The notes: generated by a model not told the origin, from the letters alone. A stretch of 62,888 nt of DNA from Gloeocapsa sp. DLM2.Bin57 (GCA_007693955.1 RECR01000062.1:1-62888); one strand, 5' to 3'; positions 35,219 to 43,998 are shown, counted from the stretch's first letter. Made by a program: numbers and translations.

Positions 35219-35821
35219 ATGCGCGTTCCCGAATTTCCCGAAGCTAATCATCCTCTCCTTGATTCTCTCAAAACCCAAAGAGATTCAGAATTACTCAGAC
35301 AGTTTCAAGATTATCCAGATCAAGGTAAGTTCTTTGCTGCTATCTTTTATCGTTATTATCCAATTGTTTATGGTTTAATCCTGCAAAATCTAGTTACCCC
35401 TGAAGTGACTAATTATTTATTGGCTTTGGTTTGGCGTCAATTTTTCTATGAAATGCGTGGTTTAGTCTTCGAGGATTTACCCTTAGATTCTCTCCAGGAT
35501 TGGTTAATCTATCATACTGGAGCATTTTTACGGGAAGTTAGTGTACCCGAGATGATCACTTATGATTTAGAGACAACTCCACCCCCATTATGGTGTTATG
35601 TGGAACAGGGTTTAGAAAATCTTGACCCTTTATCGCGGTTTATTTTAGTGATGAGTGAAAAATTTAATTGGAATCAAACCAGGATTATTGCTTACCTACA
35701 AGCTGAAGGTCAAACTATCTCTCTAGAAGAAGTAAATCATTATTTAGAGCAAGGTTATACTGATTTACAAGCTAGTTTACCTGCTGATATTCGCGCTATT
35801 TATCTAGAAAGTTACGGTTAA
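35219..35821 (+). CDS. Degenerate ECF sigma-factor-like protein
   Basis: 200 residues. The segment KFFAAIFYRYYPIVYGLILQ followed by VTNYLLALVWRQFFYEM resembles region 2 of ECF sigma factors (the usual FxxLYxRYxPxVYxxAxR...VFxxxW pattern). The C-terminal part (LSRFILVMSEKFNWNQTRII, about 140-160) resembles a region 4 helix-turn-helix but is weak. Such sigma-70-like proteins of about 200 residues are conserved in cyanobacteria as far as I recall; DNA-binding ability is uncertain. ATG 35219 is used; TTG 35204 is a poorer choice. Its 3' end overlaps the convergent DUF2442 gene by 26 bp. Confidence 0.6.
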   Translation: MRVPEFPEANHPLLDSLKTQRDSELLRQFQDYPDQGKFFAAIFYRYYPIVYGLILQNLVTPEVTNYLLALVWRQFFYEMRGLVFEDLPLDSLQDWLIYHTGAFLREVSVPEMITYDLETTPPPLWCYVEQGLENLDPLSRFILVMSEKFNWNQTRIIAYLQAEGQTISLEEVNHYLEQGYTDLQASLPADIRAIYLESYG

Positions 35822-36068
35822 CCGCAGGTGCACCACGCAACATACCTTCTGTACTAAGATCCTCGTCGATATCACTCCAGTGAATTCCATAACCACCGCC
35901 GCAAACTTCCCAGTTTGAACGTTGAGCAGGTGTGGCATTAAGTAGTCTTGGATACCAAACTAGAGGTACTGTAATTACCCTCCCATCCATTAAATCAACG
36001 CTAATAGTCTCGTCAGTAAAGTAAACATTCTTTACTCTCTCATCCGTCCGAATTGCCGAAATACTCAT
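35796..36068 (-). CDS. DUF2442 family protein (possible antitoxin)
   Basis: 90 residues. The pattern VYFTDETISVDLMDGRVITV followed by PLVWYPRLLNATPAQRSNWE and GIHWSDIDEDLSTEGML is the DUF2442 signature. DUF2442 genes are often found next to DUF4160 genes and the pair has been suggested to be a toxin-antitoxin module. Here it overlaps the end of the DUF4160 gene by 29 bp, so the two are translated together. The role is an inference from this pairing. Confidence 0.85.
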   Translation of the reverse strand: MSISAIRTDERVKNVYFTDETISVDLMDGRVITVPLVWYPRLLNATPAQRSNWEVCGGGYGIHWSDIDEDLSTEGMLRGAPAVNRNFLDK

Positions 36069-36285
36069 ACCAACCCTCCAAGAGATTTTTCTGATTTTCT
36101 AAGACTATCGATTGTAATTGGCGAAGTTCTTTAGCACTAAAACCAATGTTACTAGATAAGCTAACTGGTTTTAACCAAAATTTAGCCGATGAAGCATCGC
36201 GGTCAATATGTATGTGCGGTGGCTCATTCAGTTCATGGCTATAAAAGTAAAAGCGGTAAGGACCGAGCCGTAAAACTGTTGGCAT
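36040..36285 (-). CDS. DUF4160 family protein (possible toxin partner)
   Basis: 81 residues. It begins MPTVLRLGPYRFYFYSHE and contains NEPPHIHIDRDASSAKFWL, the DUF4160 hallmark, with ELRQLQSIVLENQKNLLEGW near the C-terminus. It is a small basic-to-neutral soluble protein. Upstream gene of the overlapping DUF4160-DUF2442 pair. No nuclease motif is obvious, and the function of the family is not established. Confidence 0.85.
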   Translation of the reverse strand: MPTVLRLGPYRFYFYSHELNEPPHIHIDRDASSAKFWLKPVSLSSNIGFSAKELRQLQSIVLENQKNLLEGWYEYFGNSDG

Positions 36286-36396
36286 AATTCTAGATTATAG
36301 CATTACAGGTATCTGCAACTATTTTAAGTAAATGAACTACACAATAGCGTTGCTGAACTAAGATATGATGAGTTCCTAGGAAGGAGACTTCTTCCC

Positions 36397-36762
36397 TTAC
36401 TTTCCGCTAACCATTTTTACACCAACGAGAATCAAAGCTACTCCAAAAACTCTTCCTAACATTTCTTTGGGAATAGCTAGGGCTATTTTTGCTCCTAGCA
36501 ATCCTCCGATAACAAAGCCAATACACATTAATACGGCTACTTTTAAGTTAACATAACCTTGTTGATAATAAGTCCATACCGCTAAGAGTCCAATGGGAGG
36601 GATCATCATCGCTAAACTCGTTCCTTGGGCTTCTTGTTGGCTAAACTTAAAGAGGAAAACTAAGGTAGGAACTATTAATATTCCTCCACCTATACCAATT
36701 AAACCGCTAAGTGTTCCCGCTGCTAAACCTAACCCTAAGTATAAAATTATTGCTAAATCCAT
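36397..36762 (-). CDS. Half-length TauE/SafE (sulfite exporter)-family membrane protein
   Basis: 121 residues with four hydrophobic segments. The start YLGLGLAAGTLSGLIGIGGG and the following ILIVPTLVFLFKFSQQEAQG match one TauE/SafE repeat; full-length exporters (about 250 residues) have two. It ends cleanly and has a normal start, and half-size members are known, so it is probably a dimerising protein rather than a truncation. Divergent from ppx (59-bp gap). Confidence 0.88.
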   Translation of the reverse strand: MDLAIILYLGLGLAAGTLSGLIGIGGGILIVPTLVFLFKFSQQEAQGTSLAMMIPPIGLLAVWTYYQQGYVNLKVAVLMCIGFVIGGLLGAKIALAIPKEMLGRVFGVALILVGVKMVSGK

Positions 36763-36821
36763 GTTCAGTTAGACTCATTTAAGCTTAATATACCTTAAGA
36801 TAGTTTCTCTTAGCAACAATC

Positions 36822-38447
36822 ATGGTTGACTCCCTCATCAAGACTAACCCCATTTCCAATGCTAAAAATCTCGATGATTGTATTTTAGCCGCGATCGATA
36901 TCGGTACTAATTCTGTCCATATGGTAGTAGTAAAAATCGACGCTCAGTTACCCGCTTTTACGATTATAGCCAGAGAAAAAGATACTGTTCGCTTGGGCGA
37001 TCGCCATCCTGAAACGGGAGAATTAACCCCTGAAGCGATGAATCGAGCTATAGAAGCCCTCAAACGCTGTCAAGCTTTAGCAATTAGTCTCAAAGCTAGA
37101 GATATTATAGCAGTAGCTACTAGTGCTACTAGGGAAGCACCTAACGGAAGAGCATTTTTAGAACATATTCAAACAGAATTAGGAATCTCAGTAGATTTAA
37201 TTTCAGGACAAGAAGAAGCCAGACGTATTTATCTCGGGGTTTTATCTGGTTTAGACTTTCAACAGACACCACATATTATTATTGATATTGGGGGAGGATC
37301 GACAGAATTAATTTTAGCCGATAGTCAAGAACCTCGCTTCCTGAGTAGTACTAAAGTAGGCGCTGTTCGTCTTACTCAAGACTTTATCAGCACCGATCCT
37401 ATTAGTACTATTGAGTTTGTTAGGTTACAGGCTTATATCAGAGGTATGCTCGAACGTCCTGTAGAAAATATTTTACAAAGTTTGCGTACAGGAGAGCAAC
37501 CCCGTTTAGTAGGAACTTCTGGTACAATCGAAACCCTAACCACAATTAGTGCTCTCAAAAAATTAGGAACTACTCCTACTCCTCTACAAGGTTATCAAAT
37601 TAGTAGAAGAGAAATCAAGGAAATAGTTAAACAACTAGTCGCTTTAGACTACTCAGGAAGAGCCGCTATACCTGGTATGTCCGAAAAAAGAGCTGAAATT
37701 ATTCTAGCAGGTGCAATGGTTTTAGTAGAAGCGATGACCATGCTCAATCTCGATCAGATTACCTTGTGTGAACGATCTCTGCGAGAAGGAATTATCGTCG
37801 ATTGGATGTTGAATAATGGCTATATAGAGAGTCGTTTACGCTATCAAACCGAAGTCAGAGAACGTAGTGTCCTGAAAATAGCCCATAAATACCAAACTAA
37901 TCTAGATTATGGTCAAAAAGTAGCTAGTTTTACTCTAAGTATATTTGACCAACTTCAGGGAGTTTTACACAATTGGGGAGATAAAGCGAAAGAGTTATTG
38001 TGGGCTGCTGCGATTTTACATAATTGTGGGTTATATATAAGTCATGCTGCTCACCATAAACACTCCTATTATCTGATTCGTCACGCAGAATTATTAGGCT
38101 ATACCGAAACAGATATAGAAATAATCGCTAATTTAGCTCGTTACCACCGTAAAAGTAAACCAAAAAAGAAACACGAAAATTATAATAATCTTAGTCATAA
38201 AGAAACCAAACTATTGGTTAGACAATTAAGCGCTATTCTACGTCTGGCGATCGCTTTAGATCGTCGTCAAATTGGCGCTATTAATAAGATAGAATGTAAA
38301 TATGATCCTGAATATCAACAGTTACACCTCCATTTAAACCCTAGTTATCCTAATGATGATTGCGCCTTAGAATTGTGGAGTTTAGATTATAAAAAAGGAG
38401 TATTTGAAGAAGAGTTTGGCGTAAAAATAGTCACGACTTTACGATAA
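36822..38447 (+). CDS. ppx: Exopolyphosphatase / pppGpp phosphohydrolase (Ppx/GppA family)
   Basis: 541 residues. It releases phosphate from polyphosphate ends, or hydrolyses pppGpp; the two activities cannot be separated by sequence. The ASKHA-fold motifs are AIDIGTNSVHMVVVKID near 25-41, VATSATREAPN, ISGQEEARRIYLGV and IIDIGGGSTELILAD. The C-terminal half (about 330-540) has an HD-like domain (ILHNCGLYISHAAHHKHSYY). Length and domain order are typical. It runs in the same direction as the COQ4-like gene, with a 70-bp gap. Confidence 0.94.
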   Translation: MVDSLIKTNPISNAKNLDDCILAAIDIGTNSVHMVVVKIDAQLPAFTIIAREKDTVRLGDRHPETGELTPEAMNRAIEALKRCQALAISLKARDIIAVATSATREAPNGRAFLEHIQTELGISVDLISGQEEARRIYLGVLSGLDFQQTPHIIIDIGGGSTELILADSQEPRFLSSTKVGAVRLTQDFISTDPISTIEFVRLQAYIRGMLERPVENILQSLRTGEQPRLVGTSGTIETLTTISALKKLGTTPTPLQGYQISRREIKEIVKQLVALDYSGRAAIPGMSEKRAEIILAGAMVLVEAMTMLNLDQITLCERSLREGIIVDWMLNNGYIESRLRYQTEVRERSVLKIAHKYQTNLDYGQKVASFTLSIFDQLQGVLHNWGDKAKELLWAAAILHNCGLYISHAAHHKHSYYLIRHAELLGYTETDIEIIANLARYHRKSKPKKKHENYNNLSHKETKLLVRQLSAILRLAIALDRRQIGAINKIECKYDPEYQQLHLHLNPSYPNDDCALELWSLDYKKGVFEEEFGVKIVTTLR

Positions 38448-38517
38448 AATAGTTATCATAATTAATTTTTTTTGCCATATCTATGTTAAATTAGAAAAAA
38501 AATATTGAGGTGAAACA

Positions 38518-39279
38518 ATGGGTTACAGATACATTAATAACGTAGCTAATCAAGAGAATATACAAAAATTGCTAGAATTAGTAGATTTAGCCGCAGGTGC
38601 ACCTGTAGATGTCAACAGCGTTTTTGATCTTAGCGACAAACTGAATCAAAGTAAACCAATGAATAGGTGTCTTAAAGTACTGAAAAAGAATCCAGCTAGT
38701 GCTCAAATAATTGAGGAACGTTATACAGGACCTCTCTATGATTTAGAGGCTATGCTAAAGATGCCTAAATATTCTCTAGGCTGGACTTATGCCCGAGTGA
38801 TGAGTACTCTAGATTATGACCCCCAATTCTACCGACATCCGGAAACTTTCAGCAATGATGAAGCTTACGTCAATTTTCGTGTCTATAAAACTCACGACAT
38901 CCACCATATCTTAACAGGATTTAGTTTAGATAATTTAGGGGAATTAGGGGTTATTTCAGTAAGCGCTGGTCAATTCGCTTATCCTGCTTTTATTTTTCTT
39001 GATTTAATTAGTATGTTTACCTCTTTCTTGGCTAACGAAGATTTATATCAACCAGATTTAGATATGACTGAAGCAGCTAAAACTCTAGGTTATAAATTTG
39101 AGGTAATTAGCAAAGGATTGCAAATAGGACAAGCAGCTAAACCTTTATTTCCTATTAAATGGGAGGAAGGATTCGAACGTCCAATCGATGAGTGGAGACA
39201 AGAATTAAACATAAAACCAGTGACAGAAGGTTTTTATAGTTGGTACACTCGTCCCGAATTAGCAAACGCAATAGCTTAA
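38518..39279 (+). CDS. COQ4-family protein
   Basis: 253 residues. The COQ4 hallmark HDxxHx11E is intact in THDIHHILTGFSLDNLGELG, and flanking patterns (RYTGPLYDLEAMLKMPKYSL, FYRHPETFSNDEAYVNFRVY) agree with the family. In eukaryotes Coq4 organises ubiquinone biosynthesis and has been linked to oxidative decarboxylation of the C1 position. Cyanobacteria make plastoquinone rather than ubiquinone, so the role here is open. A good ribosome binding site (TTGAGGTG) lies 6-13 bases before the ATG. It is followed by coaD after 15 bp. Confidence 0.88.
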   Translation: MGYRYINNVANQENIQKLLELVDLAAGAPVDVNSVFDLSDKLNQSKPMNRCLKVLKKNPASAQIIEERYTGPLYDLEAMLKMPKYSLGWTYARVMSTLDYDPQFYRHPETFSNDEAYVNFRVYKTHDIHHILTGFSLDNLGELGVISVSAGQFAYPAFIFLDLISMFTSFLANEDLYQPDLDMTEAAKTLGYKFEVISKGLQIGQAAKPLFPIKWEEGFERPIDEWRQELNIKPVTEGFYSWYTRPELANAIA

Positions 39280-39294
39280 AATAATTTTAAACCA

Positions 39295-39774
39295 GTGATT
39301 GCTATCTATCCAGGCAGTTTTGACCCAATTACTCTAGGACATATAGACATCATTGAACGCAGTTCTAAACTGTTTGAAAAGGTGATTGTTGCTGTCTTAT
39401 CTAATCCGAGTAAAAGTCCGCTATTTTCTCAAGCCAAAAGAATCGAACAAATCAGCGAATGTACACAACATTTGACTAACGTAGAGGTAGATAGTTTCAC
39501 AGGATTAACCGTAGAATACGCTCGTTTACGTCAAGCGGGAGTATTACTACGGGGATTGCGGGTTTTATCTGATTTTGAAAAAGAATTACAAATGGCTCAT
39601 ACCAATAAAACTCTATGTGAGGATATTGAAACAGTGTTTTTAGCTACCACTAAAGAATATAGTTTTCTCAGTAGTAGTGTGGTGAAAGAAATAGCCCGTT
39701 TTGGTGGTTCAGTTAATCATCTAGTCACGGAAAATATAGCTAAAGACCTTTATAATTCCTATCAGCATGAGTAG
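39295..39774 (+). CDS. coaD: Pantetheine-phosphate adenylyltransferase CoaD
   Basis: 159 residues. It converts 4'-phosphopantetheine and ATP to dephospho-CoA. The nucleotidyltransferase motif [20 protein letters not shown] is at the N-terminus and the conserved [20 protein letters not shown] near 122-141. The start is GTG 39295, giving [11 protein letters not shown] as in other CoaDs. It overlaps the following TrpE/PabB-like gene by 8 bp, which suggests translational coupling. Confidence 0.96.
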   Translation: MIAIYPGSFDPITLGHIDIIERSSKLFEKVIVAVLSNPSKSPLFSQAKRIEQISECTQHLTNVEVDSFTGLTVEYARLRQAGVLLRGLRVLSDFEKELQMAHTNKTLCEDIETVFLATTKEYSFLSSSVVKEIARFGGSVNHLVTENIAKDLYNSYQHE

Positions 39775-41119
39775 ATATTGGCGATCGCTTCCTCTAGAAA
39801 ATCGTCCAGGTAGAGTTATTTTTAATCAATTATTTCGTCGGGTTTCTCCTATTGCTACTCTCTTAGAAAGTCCTTTTCCTACTTATCAAGAACAACCCTC
39901 TTTAGCGCGCTATTCTATTTGTGCGGGAGAACCTATAATTAAGGATGGAGTAAAACAACTATTTACACCCCCAATCGGTGAGATCCTACCTCTGTTACGT
40001 TCTCTAATTACTAACAATCAACAGTCAACAAATTCCCCCGATTTACCCTTTACAGGAGGATGGTTGGGATGGTTGGGTTATGATTTAGCTTGGGAAATTG
40101 AAAACTTACCTCAACTGAAACAGGATACTCTACCCTTTCGGGTGGCTTATTGGTATGAACCTGCTCAATTGGCGATCGCCGATCATCTGGAACAAACTCT
40201 CTGGTTGGCTGCACCTACTTTAACAGAAGTTGAGGAATTAGTGACACAGCTGCGATCGCCAGTTGAAGAAACTTACTCAGAAAGCAATATCTTAGATTTT
40301 TCCTTAGTTAGTTCCCAATCAGATTACGAACAAGCTGTAACTAAAGCTTTGGATTATATTCACGCAGGGGATATCTTTCAAGCTAATCTATCTCTACGTT
40401 TTCAAGTCTCAACCCAACAAGATTCTTGGTCAATTTATCAACGTCTTTCTACTATTAATCCTTCACCCTTTGCTAGTTATTGGCAAACTCCCTGGGGTGT
40501 GATGATTAGTTGTTCTCCTGAACGTTTAATTAAATTACAGGGAAATCAAGCCGAAACTCGCCCCATCGCGGGGACTCGTAGTCGGGGAGAAACTGAACAA
40601 TTAGATAGACAACTAGCCCAAGAATTAATTAATACTACCAAAGAACGCGCCGAACATATTATGTTGGTAGATTTAGAAAGAAATGATTTAGGGAGAGTCT
40701 GTCAATGGGGTTCGGTAGAGGTAGATGAGTTGTTTACTATAGAACGTTATAGTCATGTCATGCACCTAGTTAGTAACGTCAAGGGTACACTGCATCGAGA
40801 TTATGACCCTATAGACTTAATTAGGGCTGTTTTCCCTGGGGGAACGATTACAGGATGTCCGAAGGTTCGCTGTTTAGAGATTATTGAAGAATTAGAACCC
40901 CTACGACGTAATTTATTTTATGGTTCTTGTGGTTATATCAATTACAATGGCGATTTAGATTTAAATATTTTGATTCGCACCCTCTTATTTAGTCATAATC
41001 GAGTCTGGGGACAAGTAGGAGCAGGAATAGTCGCCGATAGCGATCCTACTCAAGAATGGTACGAATCTCTCTATAAAGCCCAAGCACAATTAGCGGCTTT
41101 AGGTGTTAACCAAAGATAA
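39767..41119 (+). CDS. Anthranilate/aminodeoxychorismate synthase component I-like
   Basis: 450 residues of the chorismate-binding enzyme family. Motifs are [84 protein letters not shown] and [20 protein letters not shown]. Length and N-terminus suit PabB-type proteins, but the PIAGT motif has Ala where E. coli PabB has the catalytic Lys (PIKGT), the form typical of anthranilate synthase. It could feed folate (PABA) or tryptophan synthesis; no glutaminase partner is adjacent. It overlaps coaD by 8 bp. Confidence 0.85.
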   Translation: MSRYWRSLPLENRPGRVIFNQLFRRVSPIATLLESPFPTYQEQPSLARYSICAGEPIIKDGVKQLFTPPIGEILPLLRSLITNNQQSTNSPDLPFTGGWLGWLGYDLAWEIENLPQLKQDTLPFRVAYWYEPAQLAIADHLEQTLWLAAPTLTEVEELVTQLRSPVEETYSESNILDFSLVSSQSDYEQAVTKALDYIHAGDIFQANLSLRFQVSTQQDSWSIYQRLSTINPSPFASYWQTPWGVMISCSPERLIKLQGNQAETRPIAGTRSRGETEQLDRQLAQELINTTKERAEHIMLVDLERNDLGRVCQWGSVEVDELFTIERYSHVMHLVSNVKGTLHRDYDPIDLIRAVFPGGTITGCPKVRCLEIIEELEPLRRNLFYGSCGYINYNGDLDLNILIRTLLFSHNRVWGQVGAGIVADSDPTQEWYESLYKAQAQLAALGVNQR

Positions 41120-41170
41120 GGAAAGGTAGCGTTAACCAACATTCTAAATATACTTTACATTACTTAATTC

Positions 41171-41217
41171 GCTTTGATTGCTAAATGAATTAAATTATAA
41201 TCAAAGCACACTAAGTA
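41171..41217. repeat. 9-bp inverted repeat after the TrpE/PabB-like gene
   Basis: GCTTTGATT (41171-41179) and AATCAAAGC (41209-41217) are perfect complements around a 29-nt AT-rich loop. It could be a weak transcription end or a protein-binding site. There is no T-run directly after it. Confidence 0.35.
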
Positions 41218-41228
41218 TTAATTACTAC

Positions 41229-41257
41229 CCCTCCTGACTCCTGACTCCTGACTACTT
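41229..41257. repeat. TGACTCC heptad tandem repeat
   Basis: Three consecutive CTCCTGA units (CCTGACTCCTGACTCCTGAC) in the spacer before the Uma2 gene. This is a typical cyanobacterial STRR heptad. The flanking spacer of about 250 bp holds no gene. Confidence 0.65.
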
Positions 41258-41374
41258 TCTCGCTTATTACAATTAGACGTGCGGAATGTAAGATGAAACC
41301 CATTACTAATCTACCTTTTGCCTCTTGCCTGCGCCTATCGCTATAATTGAAGAAAAATTATTTCAGTAAAAAAG

Positions 41375-41956
41375 ATGGAAGCGATCGCTATTCCTAAAGG
41401 ATTCAGGGTAACTCCAGAACAATTTGAACAGTTAGCTAATACCGAACAACTAGCAAAATTAGAATTAAGCAAAACTGGAGAATTGATAATCATGAGTCCT
41501 ACTGGAGGTGAAGCAGGTCGGAAAAATCGTCGTTTGATACAACAAGTAGGCAATTGGACGGATCAAGATGCTACAGGAGAGGCTTTTGATTCTTCTACAG
41601 TTTTTATCTTACCTAATGGTGCAAGAAGAAGCCCAGATGTGAGTTGGATTAAATTAGAACGTTGGCATAAATTAACTCTAGAAGAAAAACAGGGTTTTCC
41701 GCCGATCGCTCCTGATTTTGTGATTGAGTTAGTAAGTTTTAGTGACCTGCAAAACCAGAGATATCAATACTTACAAGCCAAGATGCAGGAGTATTTAGAT
41801 AATGGTGTTAAACTTGGTTGGTTGATTGAACCTATGGGGAAAATAGTAGAAATATATCGTCCTCAAAGGGAAGTAGAAATAGTTAATAATCCTCAAACTT
41901 TATCGGGAGAAAATGTCTTACCTGGATTTGTTTTAGATTTAAGTGAGATTTTGTGA
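41375..41956 (+). CDS. Uma2-family (DUF820) putative endonuclease
   Basis: 193 residues of the Uma2 family, which has a PD-(D/E)XK nuclease fold and is greatly expanded in cyanobacteria; no biological role is established. Visible patterns are IIMSPTGGEAGRKNRRLIQQ, ARRSPDVSWIKLERW (active-site Asp region) and PDFVIELVSFSDLQNQRYQY, then KMQEYLDNGVKLGWLIEP, which matches the family core. It stands alone between repeat-rich spacers and has a repeat copy 12 bp after its stop, consistent with a mobile or recently moved gene. Confidence 0.9.
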   Translation: MEAIAIPKGFRVTPEQFEQLANTEQLAKLELSKTGELIIMSPTGGEAGRKNRRLIQQVGNWTDQDATGEAFDSSTVFILPNGARRSPDVSWIKLERWHKLTLEEKQGFPPIAPDFVIELVSFSDLQNQRYQYLQAKMQEYLDNGVKLGWLIEPMGKIVEIYRPQREVEIVNNPQTLSGENVLPGFVLDLSEIL

Positions 41957-41967
41957 TAAGAGAAAGT

Positions 41968-42020
41968 TATAGCAGTACGCATCTGGAGTGTTTGACATTT
42001 TCGGGTCGTGAAATCTATAT
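41968..42020 (+). repeat. Dispersed 50-nt repeat, copy C
   Basis: Begins TATAGCAGTACGCATCTGG and ends TCGTGAAATCTATAT. Identical to copy B for the first ~34 bases and then slightly diverged (CGGG for CAAG). It follows the Uma2 gene stop by 12 bp and is followed by TTCCGAATTCCGAATTC-type spacer DNA, as copy B is by GTTCGAGGTTCCG. Confidence 0.85.
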
Positions 42021-42167
42021 TAGGTGTTAGGTTTTAGGTAGAACGGTATTCCGAGTTCCTTTCTTCCGAATTCCGAATTCTCCCCTACTCCCATCTCCGA
42101 AGCTCCCTTTTACCTCTCTCCTGGCACGTAGTGCGATAACAACCGTATTTACCCTTAAATTATCAAC

Positions 42168-42641
42168 CTACTGACAAGCCATCACAGAAATTGTATAAGT
42201 ATCATTATTATTTCCCGCTATATTAAAGTTGACTTGATAAGGCTGTTGATCAATAGGATCTTGAAAAGGTAAAGAATAATTTTCACCAATTACCATGGGG
42301 ACATCTTTTTTTTCTAAGGCTGTACTTGCTGCGTTATTAGGATACTTTAAGTTAATAGTAACATTATAGTTACCATCATTTTCTACCCGCATCATTGCTT
42401 CATAAGAGGTAAAATTTATTCCCGCAGGTATAGCAAAATCAGTATTAAAGTTATTGGTAATCCCTAGTGCTTGAATTTGTTTAGTAATCTCAGTCTCACC
42501 AGTAGTAACTTCTTGTAAAAATTGACAGTTAGAGGGAATAGATTCAGCTTGTGCTTGTAAGAATTCTGAAGCCACTAAAGAGGTAGAACTAAACAGAGAT
42601 AACAAACCAATACCAACTACAGCAATTTTAGAGTAACTCAT
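42168..42641 (-). CDS. Secreted hypothetical protein
   Basis: 157 residues with a clear signal peptide (AVVGIGLLSLFSSTSLVA, about 7-24) and a likely cleavage before or near QAQA. The mature part is polar, with alternating hydrophobic residues (YNVTINLKYPNN, QPYQVNFNIAGNN) suggesting a beta-sandwich, and it has one Cys near each end (NCQFLQ and VMACQ) that may form a disulfide. I do not recognise a family. It is probably periplasmic or surface exposed. Confidence 0.7.
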   Translation of the reverse strand: MSYSKIAVVGIGLLSLFSSTSLVASEFLQAQAESIPSNCQFLQEVTTGETEITKQIQALGITNNFNTDFAIPAGINFTSYEAMMRVENDGNYNVTINLKYPNNAASTALEKKDVPMVIGENYSLPFQDPIDQQPYQVNFNIAGNNNDTYTISVMACQ

Positions 42642-42714
42642 AGATTATTTATTATTAAAACAACGTGTTTATTTTAGCATATTTAGAGCAACTCTTGCGC
42701 GCTTACTTATTAAT

Positions 42715-43122
42715 TTATGTTAACAATAAAAATAATAGACATATGATTACTATAATTAAAATAAAGAGAATTATTAACAGTAACCTATGGTTTTTACGCT
42801 TTTGTTGTTCAACGGTTGAGATTAATTGTGTGATTAATAAATAATGTGTTTTAGTTACTATTTTTAGTAAATCAGGGTAATCTAAATAACTTTTAGTTAC
42901 TATTTGAATTAGATTGCCTTCATTAAAATAAATAGTTTTAATAACTGGTTCATCACAATAATAACTAAAAAAAATCAGATAATTATTGTTAAATAAACCT
43001 TGAAAAATTTGTTGTTTTAGAGTATCAGGAATTGGGAAATGTTCAGTATTATTAATTTCTTCAATGACAGAACGATTTAAGTTAAAGACAAATTGATCTA
43101 AATTATGAGTAATTAATGCCAT
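42715..43122 (-). CDS. Tail-anchored hypothetical protein
   Basis: 135 residues. A soluble, mixed N-terminal part (1-108) with YNN/NYLIFFSYYC-like aromatic stretches is followed by a very hydrophobic C-terminal helix (LLLIILFILIIVIICLLFLL, about 113-133) and almost nothing after it, as in tail-anchored membrane proteins. No known domain is evident. AT-rich relative to its neighbours. It lies 34 bp downstream of ispF on the same strand and might be expressed with it. Confidence 0.65.
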   Translation of the reverse strand: MALITHNLDQFVFNLNRSVIEEINNTEHFPIPDTLKQQIFQGLFNNNYLIFFSYYCDEPVIKTIYFNEGNLIQIVTKSYLDYPDLLKIVTKTHYLLITQLISTVEQQKRKNHRLLLIILFILIIVIICLLFLLLT

Positions 43123-43156
43123 TTTATGGTAACACCGCTTAATGCCGAATAGTTAT

Positions 43157-43636
43157 TTACTCTTTATGAAGGATAATTACCGCATAAGCAGAAATCCCCT
43201 CTTCTTTGCCAACTGCGTCTAATCTTTCATTGGTGGTAGCTTTGATACCAATTTGATTAGAATTAATCCCTAGGGTTTTGGCAAGGCGATCGCGCATCAG
43301 TGTTAAGTGTGGTTTTAATTTTGGACGTTCAGCAACTATAACTGTGTCGATATTGCCAATTTGCCAACCTTGAGATAGGATAAGATCATTAACCTGTTCT
43401 AATAATAACAGACTGTTAGCACCTTGCCATTTTGAGTCAGAGGGGGGAAAATAATGACCAATATCTCCCAAAGACAAAGCACCTAACATAGCATCCATAA
43501 TCGCATGAGTCAGGACGTCAGCGTCACTATGACCTAGTAAACCCAGAGAGTGGGGGATTTCTACTCCTCCTAAAATCAGGGGGCGTCCCGCGACTAAGCG
43601 ATGGATATCATAACCATTACCAATACGAATGTTCAT
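43157..43636 (-). CDS. ispF: 2-C-methyl-D-erythritol 2,4-cyclodiphosphate synthase
   Basis: 159 residues. The fifth step of the MEP isoprenoid pathway, forming the cyclic diphosphate with release of CMP. The zinc site is in [20 protein letters not shown] (Asp, His), the conserved [20 protein letters not shown] and [11 protein letters not shown], then the CMP site AERPKLKPH and the C-terminal [20 protein letters not shown]. Length and all motifs are normal. The gene is divergent from an NTF2-like gene that starts 11 bp away. Confidence 0.97.
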   Translation of the reverse strand: MNIRIGNGYDIHRLVAGRPLILGGVEIPHSLGLLGHSDADVLTHAIMDAMLGALSLGDIGHYFPPSDSKWQGANSLLLLEQVNDLILSQGWQIGNIDTVIVAERPKLKPHLTLMRDRLAKTLGINSNQIGIKATTNERLDAVGKEEGISAYAVIILHKE

Positions 43637-43647
43637 AGTCTCGATTT

Positions 43648-43998
43648 GTGGATACAGAATATATTTATCAAATTATCACTTTAGGGGTCAAGGCTTGCGT
43701 TGATCGAGATGCTGTTAAATTTGCTTCTTTGTTTACCCCTTCAGGAGAGATTATTTTAAAGAAAGACCAAAAAATTGTTAAACCTGATCTAGAGAGAGTG
43801 ACGCGGGATTATTTTGCTAGTTTAGAATATATCAAAATTGACGTACTCAGTGTAATGATTCAGGGTAATCGGGCTTGCTTAGAGTGGTTATGGGAAGATT
43901 TTAACCAACTTAAACAGCAAAAAAACTCTCAAGAAAATTTGATTCTGATTACTTTTGAGGAAGGTTTGATACAGCGTTGGCGAGAATATCGAGGTTGA
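43648..43998 (+). CDS. NTF2/SnoaL-like small protein
   Basis: 116 residues. The pattern [20 protein letters not shown], then [13 protein letters not shown] and [16 protein letters not shown], resembles NTF2/SnoaL-like cone-shaped folds used both as enzymes and as binding domains. No catalytic residue can be assigned. The start is GTG 43648. It is divergently transcribed from ispF with 11 bp between starts, so the two promoters must lie within each other's coding regions or share the gap. Confidence 0.7.
   Translation: MDTEYIYQIITLGVKACVDRDAVKFASLFTPSGEIILKKDQKIVKPDLERVTRDYFASLEYIKIDVLSVMIQGNRACLEWLWEDFNQLKQQKNSQENLILITFEEGLIQRWREYRG

Noticed and set aside
35100-35378. A 92-residue plus-strand frame starting in the repeat-rich spacer
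   Set aside because: It overlaps the sigma-like gene in another frame and is made of STRR-type low-complexity DNA.
36397-36762. TauE/SafE gene as a truncated pseudogene
   Set aside because: It has a normal start and stop and a complete four-helix repeat; half-size members are a known form, so decay is not needed.
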